A DNA stretch of 33,250 bases from Dictyobacter arantiisoli (GTDB taxonomy: Bacteria > Chloroflexota > Ktedonobacteria > Ktedonobacterales > Ktedonobacteraceae): positions 1 to 33,250 of the forward strand of contig NZ_BIXY01000083.1 of assembly GCF_008326305.1 (NCBI RefSeq), read 5' to 3'. The notes beneath the pieces are model-generated. The model had not been told where the DNA came from. It made no database searches and saw nothing but the letters and a program-made list of their open reading frames with translations. Positions 1 through 7,628 of this stretch are shown in pieces; position 1 is the stretch's first letter, and each line of letters opens with the position of its first letter. The position numbers were made by a program, and so were the translations under genes.

Positions 1-229
1 GAAAACGATCATCACCCTCCTTTTCGTGGTAGTATATCGCAGAAAGACAGGCTCCTTCTCACCCACCTCTGCAGATACGATGAGGGAAAACAGGGCCGGG
101 TCTCGATGACGGAAAACCATACACCCTGCCTGCTGACGGAGTCTGGGTACGGATCCTGGCGTGCTTGCAAGCGTTTTTTTGGGTGCACTGCCATACCGCT
201 TCATGAAGAGGAATGAAGGCGAGAGGAGC

Positions 230-364
230 CATCCGTAGGAACCACCCTTCACGGGTGGAGGGCAACGACCCTCTCGCACTGGCTCTCCTTCCCGCCTGCT
301 CTGGTGGGGCTTTGGGGCGCAATGGCAATGCCCCTCCACCCGTGAAGGGTGGCTCCTACGGATG
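230..364. repeat. REP-like inverted pair of hairpins
   Basis: Two 33-bp arms (230-262 and 332-364) are inverted copies with about one mismatch. Each arm also contains its own hairpin, CCACCC-5 nt-GGGTGG (242-258 and 336-352). About 70 bp of GC-rich sequence separates the arms. This nested design is that of a REP doublet or a small MITE. The 1-410 stretch otherwise shows no gene I can support: the open frames on both strands have low-complexity or implausible compositions. Confidence 0.6.
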
Positions 365-410
365 CATCGGCGTTCCCATGCTCCCTCTTTCCATTCATTT
401 GTTGGAGTAG

Positions 411-758
411 GTGGGTATGAGGGCTTTGTCGGCTGGTCTGGTACAGATGGCTGAGGCGCTGGCAATGATGGTTGGTTTGCCGATCGCTGGTCGCCTGAGC
501 GATAAAATTACGCCCCGCCCGGTGCTGATCGTAGGATTATTTTTGCTTGTCTGCGCCACGGGATTTCTATCCTTGCTGGCCCTCTCAACGCCGCTCTGGC
601 TTGTTATTCTGGGTTTAATCCTGGGGCTGGTGGCTGTCTTTTGTATCCCACGCCAACGTCACACACATACTACAAGTACTACCAGTAGTTATACTACAGA
701 TACTACAGATATCCCCAGGGAGGATGCAGGAAAGATTTTGGAAGAAGTTGAGATATAA
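411..758 (+). pseudogene. MFS (DHA2/EmrB-like) transporter remnant
   Basis: Codes for 115 residues beginning with GTG-GGT-ATG. A GGAG lies nine bases before the ATG at 417, so ATG would be the start if it is translated. Residues 1-80 give two hydrophobic helices around GRLSDKITPRP, matching the conserved cytoplasmic-loop signature (G-R-x-x-D-x-x-x-P-R-P) of drug:H+ antiporters of the 12-14 helix MFS group. These proteins are normally 450-550 residues, so over 80% is missing. The last 35 residues are a Thr/Ser/Asp tail encoded by an imperfect ACTACAGAT-type repeat (about 660-715) and do not resemble a transporter. I read this as a decayed gene fragment. A recruited small two-helix protein is possible because the next gene starts only 3 bp downstream. 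Confidence 0.6.
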
Positions 759-761
759 TCT

Positions 762-1304
762 ATGCGGCGTGGTCGTAGCTATACAACTTCGTTATGCTTA
801 ACGGATATCGAACACTTTTTTGTCAGGCCCAACCTCAGTCCTTTTTCTGCCGACTATCACAATTATAGTTTCACGGCGGGAATAGAATATATCGCCAGCG
901 AGTTACGTACCCGCTCGGCGGTATCGGAGGTAAGGGTGACGCTTTATCTGCCTGCCGCCAGCATCCAGCCAGGTCTGGAACAGCGCGTGGAAGCCGCGTT
1001 ACAACGCTACTGCCAGAGCCGCATCCAGGAGATTGAGCTAGAGGCGTGTGTGTTGAGCCGACGTGCGCTCCACGCCATGCTGGCGGCCCTGATCGTCCTG
1101 GTTGTCTTCATTGGACTTGGCACCCAGCTCACCGCCAGTCCCATCTTCCTCCTCCAGGTCATCGGGGATGGACTCAGCATCATCGGCTGGGTGTTCGTCT
1201 GGTTCCCCCTTGACACCTTCCTCTTCAGCGTTCGCTACGCCCGACAGGACCAGCGCATCTACAGGACACTCATGCACATGCATATTAGCATCGGCGAAGC
1301 TTAA
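762..1304 (+). CDS. conserved two-helix membrane protein, function unknown
   Basis: A 180-residue protein. Residues 1-100 are soluble and mixed alpha/beta. Residues about 104-127 and 132-152 are hydrophobic helices, and a short basic/aromatic tail follows (SVRYARQDQRIYRTLMHM). The pattern, with W-x-P before a terminal amphipathic segment rich in Arg and Tyr, resembles a widespread family of small uncharacterised membrane proteins; that comparison is from memory. The gene begins 3 bp after the stop of the transporter remnant, suggesting co-transcription. It ends just before a strong bidirectional hairpin at 1334-1378. I do not recognise a function. Confidence 0.65.
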   Translation: MRRGRSYTTSLCLTDIEHFFVRPNLSPFSADYHNYSFTAGIEYIASELRTRSAVSEVRVTLYLPAASIQPGLEQRVEAALQRYCQSRIQEIELEACVLSRRALHAMLAALIVLVVFIGLGTQLTASPIFLLQVIGDGLSIIGWVFVWFPLDTFLFSVRYARQDQRIYRTLMHMHISIGEA

Positions 1305-1333
1305 AATACCTCTAGAAATGATTTATAGTATAT

Positions 1334-1378
1334 AAAGCCCATAGATCCTCATCGAAATGGCGAGGGTCTATGGGCTTT
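1334..1378. terminator. bidirectional intrinsic terminator
   Basis: A 17-bp stem with one G-T type mismatch (arms 1334-1350 and 1362-1378) starts with AAA and ends with TTT, so it can act on both strands. It lies between the convergent genes ending at 1304 (+) and 1406 (-). Confidence 0.75.
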
Positions 1379-1405
1379 GATAATCTCTCCAGGCTAGTGC
1401 GAAGC

Positions 1406-1684
1406 TTATTTCGCAACCGCCTGTGGGAATTTTTTTGCCAGATACGCGGCACCTGGATTGGTTTCAACGGAGCCATCGGGGAAGACAACGGTCGGAACTG
1501 TCTGGTTGCCACCGTTGACTGATTGCACAAATTGGGCCGCTTCCTCATTCTCCTCAATATTCACTGATTCAAAGGGGACACCGTGGGTATCCATCCAGCG
1601 TTTTACATTGCGACAATAAGGGCACCAGGAAGTTACATATATGGTCGTGATTTTCTCTGTCTGGGTATGTTCAAGATCAGTCAT
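1406..1684 (-). CDS. glutaredoxin / mycoredoxin-like thiol oxidoreductase
   Basis: A 92-residue thioredoxin-fold protein. After a charged N-terminus comes the first strand ITTIYVTSWCPYC, carrying the CPYC redox pair near residues 21-24. The cis-proline loop TVPTVVF and a GG-like ligand-binding segment (NPGAAYLAKK) follow. Size and WCPYC context match the glutaredoxin/NrdH/mycoredoxin group, which reduces disulfides or mixed disulfides in the cytoplasm. Which low-molecular-weight thiol is used cannot be read from the sequence; Chloroflexota generally lack a well-defined glutathione system, so a mycoredoxin-like or thioredoxin-coupled role is as likely. The gene is monocistronic: a TATAAT box lies 19 bp upstream and the hairpin at 1334-1378 lies downstream. 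The Shine-Dalgarno is weak. Confidence 0.85.
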   Translation of the reverse strand: MTDLEHTQTEKITTIYVTSWCPYCRNVKRWMDTHGVPFESVNIEENEEAAQFVQSVNGGNQTVPTVVFPDGSVETNPGAAYLAKKFPQAVAK

Positions 1685-1702
1685 TGGGTTTTCACTTTCA
1701 TA

Positions 1703-1731
1703 ATTATAGTTGTATTTACTTATAAAAACAC
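1703..1731 (-). promoter_or_regulatory. promoter of the glutaredoxin-like gene
   Basis: On the minus strand a perfect TATAAT (1703-1708) is preceded at 17 bp by a poor -35 (GTGTTT). The predicted transcript has a leader of only about 12 bases before the ATG at 1684. Confidence 0.4.
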
Positions 1732-1760
1732 AGGTTTAATCGCGCATATTCCAAACAGAC

Positions 1761-1789
1761 CAATCCTCTCCGAGTCGAGAGGTGGATTG
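1761..1789 (-). terminator. weak hairpin downstream of the first P450
   Basis: CAATCC-TCTC pairs with GAGA-(3 nt bulge)-GGATTG across a 6-base loop, about 110 bp past the P450 stop at 1898. There is no clear U-tract, so termination here is uncertain. Confidence 0.3.
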
Positions 1790-1897
1790 ATCTGGCTTGA
1801 CCGTCCCGGATCGCTTATCGATCTGCATAAGCAACGCGCGCTCCAGGACAGGATCAAAGACGGGTGTTTGATGATCTTACAACCGTGCGTGGAGGGA

Positions 1898-3085
1898 TCA
1901 GCGTGCCTGGAAGGAGAGTGGCAGGTTGCGTGGACCAAAGATAAGACGGCTTTCCACTTGCTTCAAGGGCTGATCGTGGTTCAACTGGATCTCACGGAAG
2001 TATCTGGGAAGCGTTTCGAGCGTGGTTTTGATTTCAAGGCGCGCAAGTGGCGCTCCTACACAGAAGTGGATACCGTGCCCGAATGATTGATGACGGTTTG
2101 GGGTACGTGCGATGTCGAATTGCTGCGCATCCGTGAATTGTTGCTCATCGAAATTGGCTGAAATTCGGCTGACTTCAATGCTTTCGCCTTTGTGAATCTG
2201 CTTCTCGCCAATCATGACATCGGTAGTGGCGATACGTCCGACGAGCAGATCGTTGGGACCTGAGCGGAAGGGAGGAATGTAACGTAAGATTTCTTCGACA
2301 GCTGTGGAAGCCAGTTCAGGCTGCTCAGAGAGCCGCGCCAGCTGATCAGGATGTTCGTCAAAGCAAAGAATCATATTGCCCAGGACGTTGGTGGTGGTGA
2401 TGTTGCCAGCAATGAGTAGGGTGAAGCAGAAGTTAACCAGTCCCTCATGATCCAGGTGCTTGCCGTCTACTTCGGCGGCGATGAGGCGGCTGAGCACATC
2501 AGTACCGGGATGCTTATGATGCTCTTCAATGGCCTGCGAGAAATAATTGGCAAATTGTTCCTGTGCATAGCCAGCTTCTGACGTTTTATTGATGATCGCA
2601 TCAGTCCACTGCTTGAATTCAGGCCACTTGTCACGTGGCAAACCAAGCATTTCAGCGATCACAATCACAGGCAAAGGATTGGCTAGCTCAGTCATCCAAT
2701 CCATCTGTCCATGCGCCACAACCTTCTGGAACAGCTCATCGACGATGCTTTGGATACGAGGGGCCATGTCATTGATGGTACGGGCGGAGAAGGCTTGAGT
2801 GATGAGCGAACGCATCGCACGGTGGCGTGGTGGGTCCATCTCGATAATGCTGCCGTTCTCACTGCTAACGCCCTGATTATCCTTGACTGTATGCTCTGAA
2901 GAGAAGGTCGCGAAGTCGCTTTGTACACGGACCACATCATCATAGTGGAATACCACCCAGGTATTATTCTCTTCATTATAGACTACAGGATCGTTGGCAC
3001 GCATCTCACTGGTCCAGTTGCGTAGCTGGTGATGATATTGTTGAGGTGGAATACTCAGATCATTGACAAATGCTGGAAATTTCAA
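1898..3085 (-). CDS. cytochrome P450 (bacterial class I type)
   Basis: A cytosolic haem monooxygenase. I place the start at a TTG (3085) because AAGGA lies 7 bases before it, giving 395 residues, the usual size for soluble bacterial P450s. The frame stays open to a TTG at 3151 (22 extra residues) without a ribosome site. With the short start, the I-helix reads AGNITTTN (226-233), the K-helix ExxR is EILR (265-268), and the haem loop FGHGIHFCVG puts the cysteine ligand at 342. The I-helix acid next to the conserved Thr, usually Asp or Glu, is Ile here; the Thr is kept. That may alter proton delivery or indicate an unusual reaction. The substrate cannot be inferred and no ferredoxin gene is adjacent. 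A second P450 lies upstream on the same strand, separated by 285 bp containing a terminator hairpin, so the two are probably transcribed independently. Confidence 0.9.
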   Translation of the reverse strand: MKFPAFVNDLSIPPQQYHHQLRNWTSEMRANDPVVYNEENNTWVVFHYDDVVRVQSDFATFSSEHTVKDNQGVSSENGSIIEMDPPRHRAMRSLITQAFSARTINDMAPRIQSIVDELFQKVVAHGQMDWMTELANPLPVIVIAEMLGLPRDKWPEFKQWTDAIINKTSEAGYAQEQFANYFSQAIEEHHKHPGTDVLSRLIAAEVDGKHLDHEGLVNFCFTLLIAGNITTTNVLGNMILCFDEHPDQLARLSEQPELASTAVEEILRYIPPFRSGPNDLLVGRIATTDVMIGEKQIHKGESIEVSRISANFDEQQFTDAQQFDIARTPNRHQSFGHGIHFCVGAPLARLEIKTTLETLPRYFREIQLNHDQPLKQVESRLIFGPRNLPLSFQAR

Positions 3086-3195
3086 CGCTGTATCCTTTCG
3101 GACTAGTTCTGCCTGCTGGTATAGTTGCTTACAGACCGCATCAACAATCAAGAAAAGAGTTGCGATTCAAGCACGCCTTTGTGTAATAGCATTCC

Positions 3196-3207
3196 ATTAT
3201 GCATAAT
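3196..3207. promoter_or_regulatory. 12-bp palindrome upstream of the first P450
   Basis: ATTATGCATAAT is a perfect palindrome about 110 bp upstream of the P450 start, in an AT-rich stretch with several possible -10 boxes. It may be an operator, but AT-rich palindromes also arise by chance. Confidence 0.25.
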
Positions 3208-3304
3208 TATGGATTATTCTTCCGCCTATATAGCATAGCACATTCACAATCATAAATGATAGTGCCAGTATTGAATTTCTGTTTTTACTTGTCAGGTATA
3301 AACA

Positions 3305-3338
3305 AGCGAGGCTCCATCTTTTATGATAGAGTCTCGCT
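3305..3338 (-). terminator. terminator of the second P450 gene
   Basis: AGCGAGGCTC (3305-3314) pairs with GAGTCTCGCT (3329-3338) with one G-T pair. On the minus strand it is followed by a moderately T-rich stretch (TGTTTATACC). It lies 33 bp beyond the P450 stop at 3371. Confidence 0.6.
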
Positions 3339-3370
3339 GTTGCTCTAGAAAGGGAAGGGGATATTGTAAG

Positions 3371-4600
3371 CTAGAAGGTGACAGGCAGGGTGCGTAGTCC
3401 CATAATCAAGGCGCCAGGCCGCCAGACGAGATCCTCAGCCGCGACAGACAGTTGTAGGGCAGGTAAACGACGGAGCAGCGTCCCGATAGCGATCTGACCT
3501 TCCAGACGCGCCAGAGGAGCGCCCAGACAATAGTGAATTCCTTTTCCAAAGGCTAGATGGCGATTATCGTGCCGTCTGATATCCAGTGTTTCAGCCTCCC
3601 CAAAGACACCTGGATCATGGTTGGCTGAGGCGAGCAGGACCATGACATAGTCTCCACGCTTGATCTGAGTGCCATCCAGTACAAGATCTTCCCGGGCCCA
3701 GCGCTGTGTGGCCGTCATCAAAGGACCATGGAAGCGTAGAAATTCTTCAATCGCCCCCTTCATCAGCCCTGGATCAGCCTCCAGTAACGCTTTCTGATCA
3801 GGATGCGTCAAGAGTGCCAGCGTGCCATTGCCGATCAGATTGACCGTCGTCTCGTGCCCTGCGATCAGGAGTAGCGACACCATTGAGATCAGCTCTGCCT
3901 CAGACATCTTATCACCTGCTGTTTCGACACTGATCAATTGACTGAGCAGATCATCGGCAGGGTCGGCCCGTTTTTCATTTATAATCTGAACCAGATAGTC
4001 ATGGAAGTCCATCATATCTGCACGATGTCGGTGAAATTCCTCTGGATTGCCGGATGCTTCAATAATCATATTCGACCATACATGGAATTTATCGCGATCC
4101 TCGGATTTAATGCCCAGCATCTCCATGATCACCTGCATCGGAATCGGGAAGGCATAGGCTGCGATCAGATCCGCCTCCCCCCGATCCTGTATCTTATCGA
4201 GCAAATCGTCAGCAATTTGCTGGATACGCGGCCGCCAGCGCTCGATCAGGCGTGGTGTAAAGGTCAGGTTGACCAGATTGCGTAAGCGCGTGTGGTCCGG
4301 CTGATCGTAGGCGAGCATATTGTGCGAGAAATCAATCATGCGTTCCCGCTCCTCTGGTGTGACTTGCTGTGAAGGATAATACCCTTTCAACTCTTCGGGT
4401 GTCAACGCATGCTGAATATCTTTCGCGAATCGGGGATCGCGCAGCACGAGATCGGCATCCTCATAGCGTGAAACCAACCAGCCACGCCGCTCATTCGTCA
4501 ACTTTGTTTGTCGTACAGGATCAGTTGTGCGCAGCTCTGTAAAGGTAGGATAAGGATTTGCCTTGAAATCAGGTGAAGCAAGATTTATTTCTGTAACCAT
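3371..4600 (-). CDS. cytochrome P450 (bacterial class I type)
   Basis: A 409-residue soluble P450. The start is the ATG at 4600, because GGAG sits 6-7 bases upstream; a TTG at 4612 would add four residues with no better signal. Canonical features are all present: I-helix AGHETT (about 247-252), K-helix EFLR (286-289), and haem loop FGKGIHYCLG with the cysteine ligand near 358. The N-terminal half also shows the C-helix pattern DQPDHTRLRNLV. Family members oxidise small lipophilic substrates using electrons from ferredoxin and a reductase, neither of which is encoded nearby. Its sequence clearly differs from the neighbouring P450, so this is not a recent duplication. It has its own near-consensus promoter at 4678-4706. 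Sequence alone does not identify the substrate. Confidence 0.93.
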   Translation of the reverse strand: MVTEINLASPDFKANPYPTFTELRTTDPVRQTKLTNERRGWLVSRYEDADLVLRDPRFAKDIQHALTPEELKGYYPSQQVTPEERERMIDFSHNMLAYDQPDHTRLRNLVNLTFTPRLIERWRPRIQQIADDLLDKIQDRGEADLIAAYAFPIPMQVIMEMLGIKSEDRDKFHVWSNMIIEASGNPEEFHRHRADMMDFHDYLVQIINEKRADPADDLLSQLISVETAGDKMSEAELISMVSLLLIAGHETTVNLIGNGTLALLTHPDQKALLEADPGLMKGAIEEFLRFHGPLMTATQRWAREDLVLDGTQIKRGDYVMVLLASANHDPGVFGEAETLDIRRHDNRHLAFGKGIHYCLGAPLARLEGQIAIGTLLRRLPALQLSVAAEDLVWRPGALIMGLRTLPVTF

Positions 4601-4677
4601 CGTAGACTCCAAATGAGAGAAATTATAGAACTGTTTGTTTACGTAGCATCATGTGTCTTTTTTAATCTCTTGTATGT

Positions 4678-4706
4678 ACTATAAATCATGGATCGAAATT
4701 GGTCAA
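4678..4706 (-). promoter_or_regulatory. sigma70-type promoter of the second P450
   Basis: TTGACC (4701-4706), exactly 17 bp, then TATAGT (4678-4683), read on the minus strand. The predicted leader is about 70 bases. The element abuts the T-tract of the terminator of the PurA-like gene. Confidence 0.65.
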
Positions 4707-4710
4707 GATA

Positions 4711-4750
4711 AAAAACACAATGCCGGGTGCTCTACGTATAGCTCCGGCAT
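4711..4750 (-). terminator. intrinsic terminator of the PurA-like gene
   Basis: ATGCCGG (4720-4726) pairs with CCGGCAT (4744-4750), and the interior can extend the stem. On the minus strand it is followed by TTGTGTTTTTTATC, a good U-tract. It lies 34 bp past the stop at 4784. Confidence 0.75.
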
Positions 4751-4783
4751 CTCTTATTATCCACTCTGTCGAGTTGTGCAGTT

Positions 4784-6193
4784 CTAAGATGCGTGTAGAG
4801 CAGGCGTACATGTTTTGTGACGTTCGTCAGGACCGGTTGAGATGAGGCCAACCGGGATGCCGAGTTGCGCTTCGATACAGGCCAGATAGGCGGCTTGAGT
4901 GTTTGCACGATTACTCTCTTTGGGTAGGATTTGATATTCGGGTGTACAGGCCATTAATTTTCGGGTGAGCTGTTCTTGATGCGGCAGATTGGCGGGACGG
5001 TGTACCTGGATGCCGGTGATGCGGTTGTCGCTATGCTCAAAGTAGCCAGATAGGTCGTCTGTATGGCCTGTATGGCGATAGGCGGTAGTGATCTTGCAGG
5101 CCGGGAAGAGAGGCAGGCGGTCGAGATGAGTGATAGCAAGATAATCGAGTTTGCCGATTACGCGACAGGCATAGCGGGCGGCGATCAGATCAAAGTAGCC
5201 CGCGCGGAAGCTGTGTTGCCAGTCATTCCAGCTATTATGCGCTTCTGGCAGGGTATGTGTCAGGATAGGATCTTCGCTGGGCAGCGGTCCCGCACCATGG
5301 CGGGTGGCATAGGCACGCAAGAGACCAAACCTGGTGATCTCCCCTTCGTAGTTATACGTTTGCAGAAACGCATCAGCATTGGCAAAGGTGGTATGGCTCC
5401 AGGTTGAATAAGGCGCAAAAGCGAAATCTTCATCCAATAACACTCCCTGTGCACCTTCAAAGATCAGTGTTCCTTCGCGATTGCAGATATTTTGGATTAC
5501 CTTTTCATCAATGATGTCCACACAGCTGGCGAAGTGGTGATAGATATCGATGCAATCCTCGATACAGTTTTTGTCACTGAAGATGGCGCATTCCTGCTGA
5601 ACCGCCGGGAGAGCGGGCAGGAGCGGTCGTAGCCTATCCAGTTCCGCCCGCTTGCTATCCTTGATAAAGGTAAGTTTGCGCCGGATGCTCATACGGTCAT
5701 AGAGATCTCCTGCGTGCAGGATATCCTGTCCATAGGTCAGAGAATCAGCCATACATTCGCCAATTCCTTCACCACAACTGCCGTGTCTGTCCGCTCCGCG
5801 AGCCAGTTCACGCAAGCGATTGAGCGTCTTCTGGAAAGGAGTAATGATCAGCGCTTGTTGCGCGATTTGTGTCCGTGCCAGCGCATTTGGGATGTCCAGT
5901 GTGGCAAGGTGGCGCGCCTCTTTGAGCATGTTGAGAGGATTAATGAGCATCGAGTTGGTCAGCAGTGTTCTGGTCCAGGGAAGCAGCATGCCGCTCCCAA
6001 ATTGCGCGAAGGTATGATGTTGTCCGGCACTCGTGACAACATTATGCGCGGCCTGCGGGCCACCATTATAGCGTACAATCGTGTGAGCCTCGGTCTGGCG
6101 GGTCAGGTAGTCGGTCATTGTTCCCTTCCCGGCATCCCCAAAGCCCAGATCGGCAATCAAAAGTGCCTGCCTATATCCTTTTTTCTGCCTCAC
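4784..6193 (-). CDS. divergent adenylosuccinate synthetase (PurA)-like ligase
   Basis: A 469-residue protein with the PurA fold, GTG start. The phosphate loop is GFGDAGKG (residues 17-24; PurA has GDEGKG) and keeps the catalytic-base Asp at 20. The IMP-pocket segment reads RYNGGPQAAHNV with the catalytic His at 50. Later landmarks are a GAQG segment, ATRHGAGPLPSED (PurA: TTRVGEGPFP) and ITHLDRLPLF (guanine-recognition region, usually TKLD). A HGSCGEGIGE segment replaces the usual GRGIGP loop. PurA joins IMP and aspartate using GTP. Retained catalytic residues argue for an active GTP-dependent ligase, but altered substrate loops argue for a nucleotide or acceptor other than IMP/Asp, and it sits away from purine genes. 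It is the third gene of a minus-strand set with a vWA protein and a J-domain pseudokinase, although 372 bp separate it from the vWA gene. I recall similarly altered PurA-like proteins in actinobacteria, with no known role. Confidence 0.8.
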   Translation of the reverse strand: MRQKKGYRQALLIADLGFGDAGKGTMTDYLTRQTEAHTIVRYNGGPQAAHNVVTSAGQHHTFAQFGSGMLLPWTRTLLTNSMLINPLNMLKEARHLATLDIPNALARTQIAQQALIITPFQKTLNRLRELARGADRHGSCGEGIGECMADSLTYGQDILHAGDLYDRMSIRRKLTFIKDSKRAELDRLRPLLPALPAVQQECAIFSDKNCIEDCIDIYHHFASCVDIIDEKVIQNICNREGTLIFEGAQGVLLDEDFAFAPYSTWSHTTFANADAFLQTYNYEGEITRFGLLRAYATRHGAGPLPSEDPILTHTLPEAHNSWNDWQHSFRAGYFDLIAARYACRVIGKLDYLAITHLDRLPLFPACKITTAYRHTGHTDDLSGYFEHSDNRITGIQVHRPANLPHQEQLTRKLMACTPEYQILPKESNRANTQAAYLACIEAQLGIPVGLISTGPDERHKTCTPALHAS

Positions 6194-6250
6194 AGCTGTT
6201 TGCTTTCTTCTACAATATCTTAATGCAGTTAAATCCAGTATTAAAGTCTC

Positions 6251-6280
6251 TTCCGGAATTTTTTCATCTTAACCGGAATT
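6251..6280. repeat. direct CCGGAATT repeat upstream of the PurA-like gene
   Basis: TTCCGGAATT (6251-6260) and AACCGGAATT (6271-6280) are spaced 20 bp, two helical turns, in the AT-rich 372-bp region before the PurA-like gene. A paired regulator site is possible. The rest of 6194-6480 shows no gene. Confidence 0.25.
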
Positions 6281-6486
6281 CTATTCTCTTATGTGATGAT
6301 ATATATTAATGCATATGTTAATGTTTCAATCTTTGTGTATTGGCCTCGCGTGTTTCTTATTCCGACTATATGTATCAGTCTAGCTTACCCGGGACTGTAT
6401 TTATTGATGAGTGTGGTCACGAGATTTTATCGAGCCTGTCTATAAATTTCTGGTGGAGATAGCTATCCAGCTATCCATCTATGGTG

Positions 6487-6551
6487 CAATGGATACCTCG
6501 CTCAAGGTTTTTTTGAGCTTGCAAGCATCGTTTCAGCGCTGGTATCCATTG
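6487..6551 (-). terminator. branched hairpin downstream of the vWA gene
   Basis: A perfect 11-bp outer stem, CAATGGATACC (6487-6497) with GGTATCCATTG (6541-6551), encloses a second hairpin GCTCAA-7 nt-TTGAGC (6500-6518) and a short GCTTGCAAGC palindrome (6517-6526). It begins 15 bp after the vWA stop codon. It may end transcription or separate the vWA gene from the PurA-like gene, but the minus strand has no clean T-run after it. Confidence 0.45.
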
Positions 6552-6565
6552 CCATAGCGTCTCTT

Positions 6566-7576
6566 TTAGATGCGTTCGGTGCCAGTGGGCCGCTTTAAGC
6601 TTTTATGTATCTGTTCCGGCAGGCTGTTGACAGTATGTATGGTCCTACTAACAAGGTTTTTATTGTTAACATAGGTCTGGAGCGCCTGCGCCGCCGCTTT
6701 GACATTCTGCTTATCAGCTCCCGCTTCCTGGAGATCCTGCTCTCCTTCGGCGAGATTGATGGCGTTTTCGGTGAGTCCGATGGTGAGCGCAATCGTCTCG
6801 CACACGGCGTTTTCATCGTCCAGGAAGATGACATTTTGTCCGAGCAGGTCGTGCCAGAAGTTCTGGATATTCCTATCTTTCCCGTGGCTGGCGTTGCGCG
6901 GAAAGATGAAGAAGAAGTGATAGTGGCGCTGCACCTCCGCGATGATACTGTGCAACGAGATTTTCTCCTGTAGCTCATCGCCGATATGCCTGGCTACCTG
7001 CTTTGTATCCACAAATGGATAGGCTTTTTCGTCACCAATCAGGAAGGCGTAGCCCTTGCGACCGCGCTTCTCCCAGCAGTCGATGGCGGTATGGCGCGCC
7101 AGGAAGTAGAGGGCAAGTTCATAGGATTCATGCCTGGTGCCGCCTCCACCGCCTTCAAGGATGATGTTTCGCAGGTGCTCATCCATTTCGACACCACTCT
7201 CAAATTGCCCGATCTGCAAGGGGACGCGATCACAGGTGGCGTCACCGAGAGCCCCAAAGAGGATCTGTGGATCGGGCAGGTAGTTCTTGAGCAACAGCAC
7301 ACGCATCAGTTCGGCCAGTTTGCGCTGGAAGACGCGCGGAATGCCGCCCATGGAGCCGGTTTCGTCAAAGAGGATACTGATCGCGTTGGAGCGTGGATGC
7401 GCCTCGCTATCCCGGCTTTCGCGTACCGTTGCGCCCAGCGGATCAAGGCTGGGATGGATGTGCAGACGTCCGGTTGACCGTGCTGCATCGCTGTACGCAA
7501 AGTCGCTGGTATGAGCTGCTTTGCGCAGGCGGGCGGCCTCTTCATAGCTATCAGTTGACCAACGTGTACTACCCAT
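6566..7576 (-). CDS. von Willebrand factor A (vWA) domain protein
   Basis: A 336-residue protein. The ATG at 7576 is chosen because AGGA lies 7 bases upstream; a GTG at 7591 is also in frame. Residues 65-240 form a vWA domain: the metal-site motif is DETGSMG (Asp 71, Thr, Ser 75), followed by GGGGGTRHES, which supplies the second-loop Thr, and FLIGDEKAYP for the third-loop Asp. No signal peptide or membrane helix is present, so it should be cytoplasmic. The C-terminal 90 residues are polar and helical. vWA domains bind partner proteins through a metal ion. It follows the J-domain pseudokinase gene by 118 bp on the same strand, which suggests that the two act together, as TerY-type vWA proteins do with kinases. 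The exact family is not recognised. Confidence 0.85.
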   Translation of the reverse strand: MGSTRWSTDSYEEAARLRKAAHTSDFAYSDAARSTGRLHIHPSLDPLGATVRESRDSEAHPRSNAISILFDETGSMGGIPRVFQRKLAELMRVLLLKNYLPDPQILFGALGDATCDRVPLQIGQFESGVEMDEHLRNIILEGGGGGTRHESYELALYFLARHTAIDCWEKRGRKGYAFLIGDEKAYPFVDTKQVARHIGDELQEKISLHSIIAEVQRHYHFFFIFPRNASHGKDRNIQNFWHDLLGQNVIFLDDENAVCETIALTIGLTENAINLAEGEQDLQEAGADKQNVKAAAQALQTYVNNKNLVSRTIHTVNSLPEQIHKSLKRPTGTERI

Positions 7577-7628
7577 GTGTCTTTCCTTCACTTATGTATG
7601 CTTCAACGTCTCCTCGACAGTGGAGCGC

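Noticed and set aside
1583-2086. 167-residue plus-strand protein
   Set aside because: It overlaps the glutaredoxin-like and P450 genes in antisense, has no family resemblance and no ribosome site.
4784-6193. Phage PurZ-type enzyme for 2-aminoadenine DNA
   Set aside because: As I recall, PurZ enzymes lose the PurA catalytic-base Asp, but here Asp 20 in the GDAGKG loop is kept, and no phage replication or dATP-hydrolase genes are adjacent.
6311-6326. Shared ATGTTAATGTTT string with 15209-15220
   Set aside because: A short AT-rich match in two intergenic regions with no further similarity around it; chance is sufficient.
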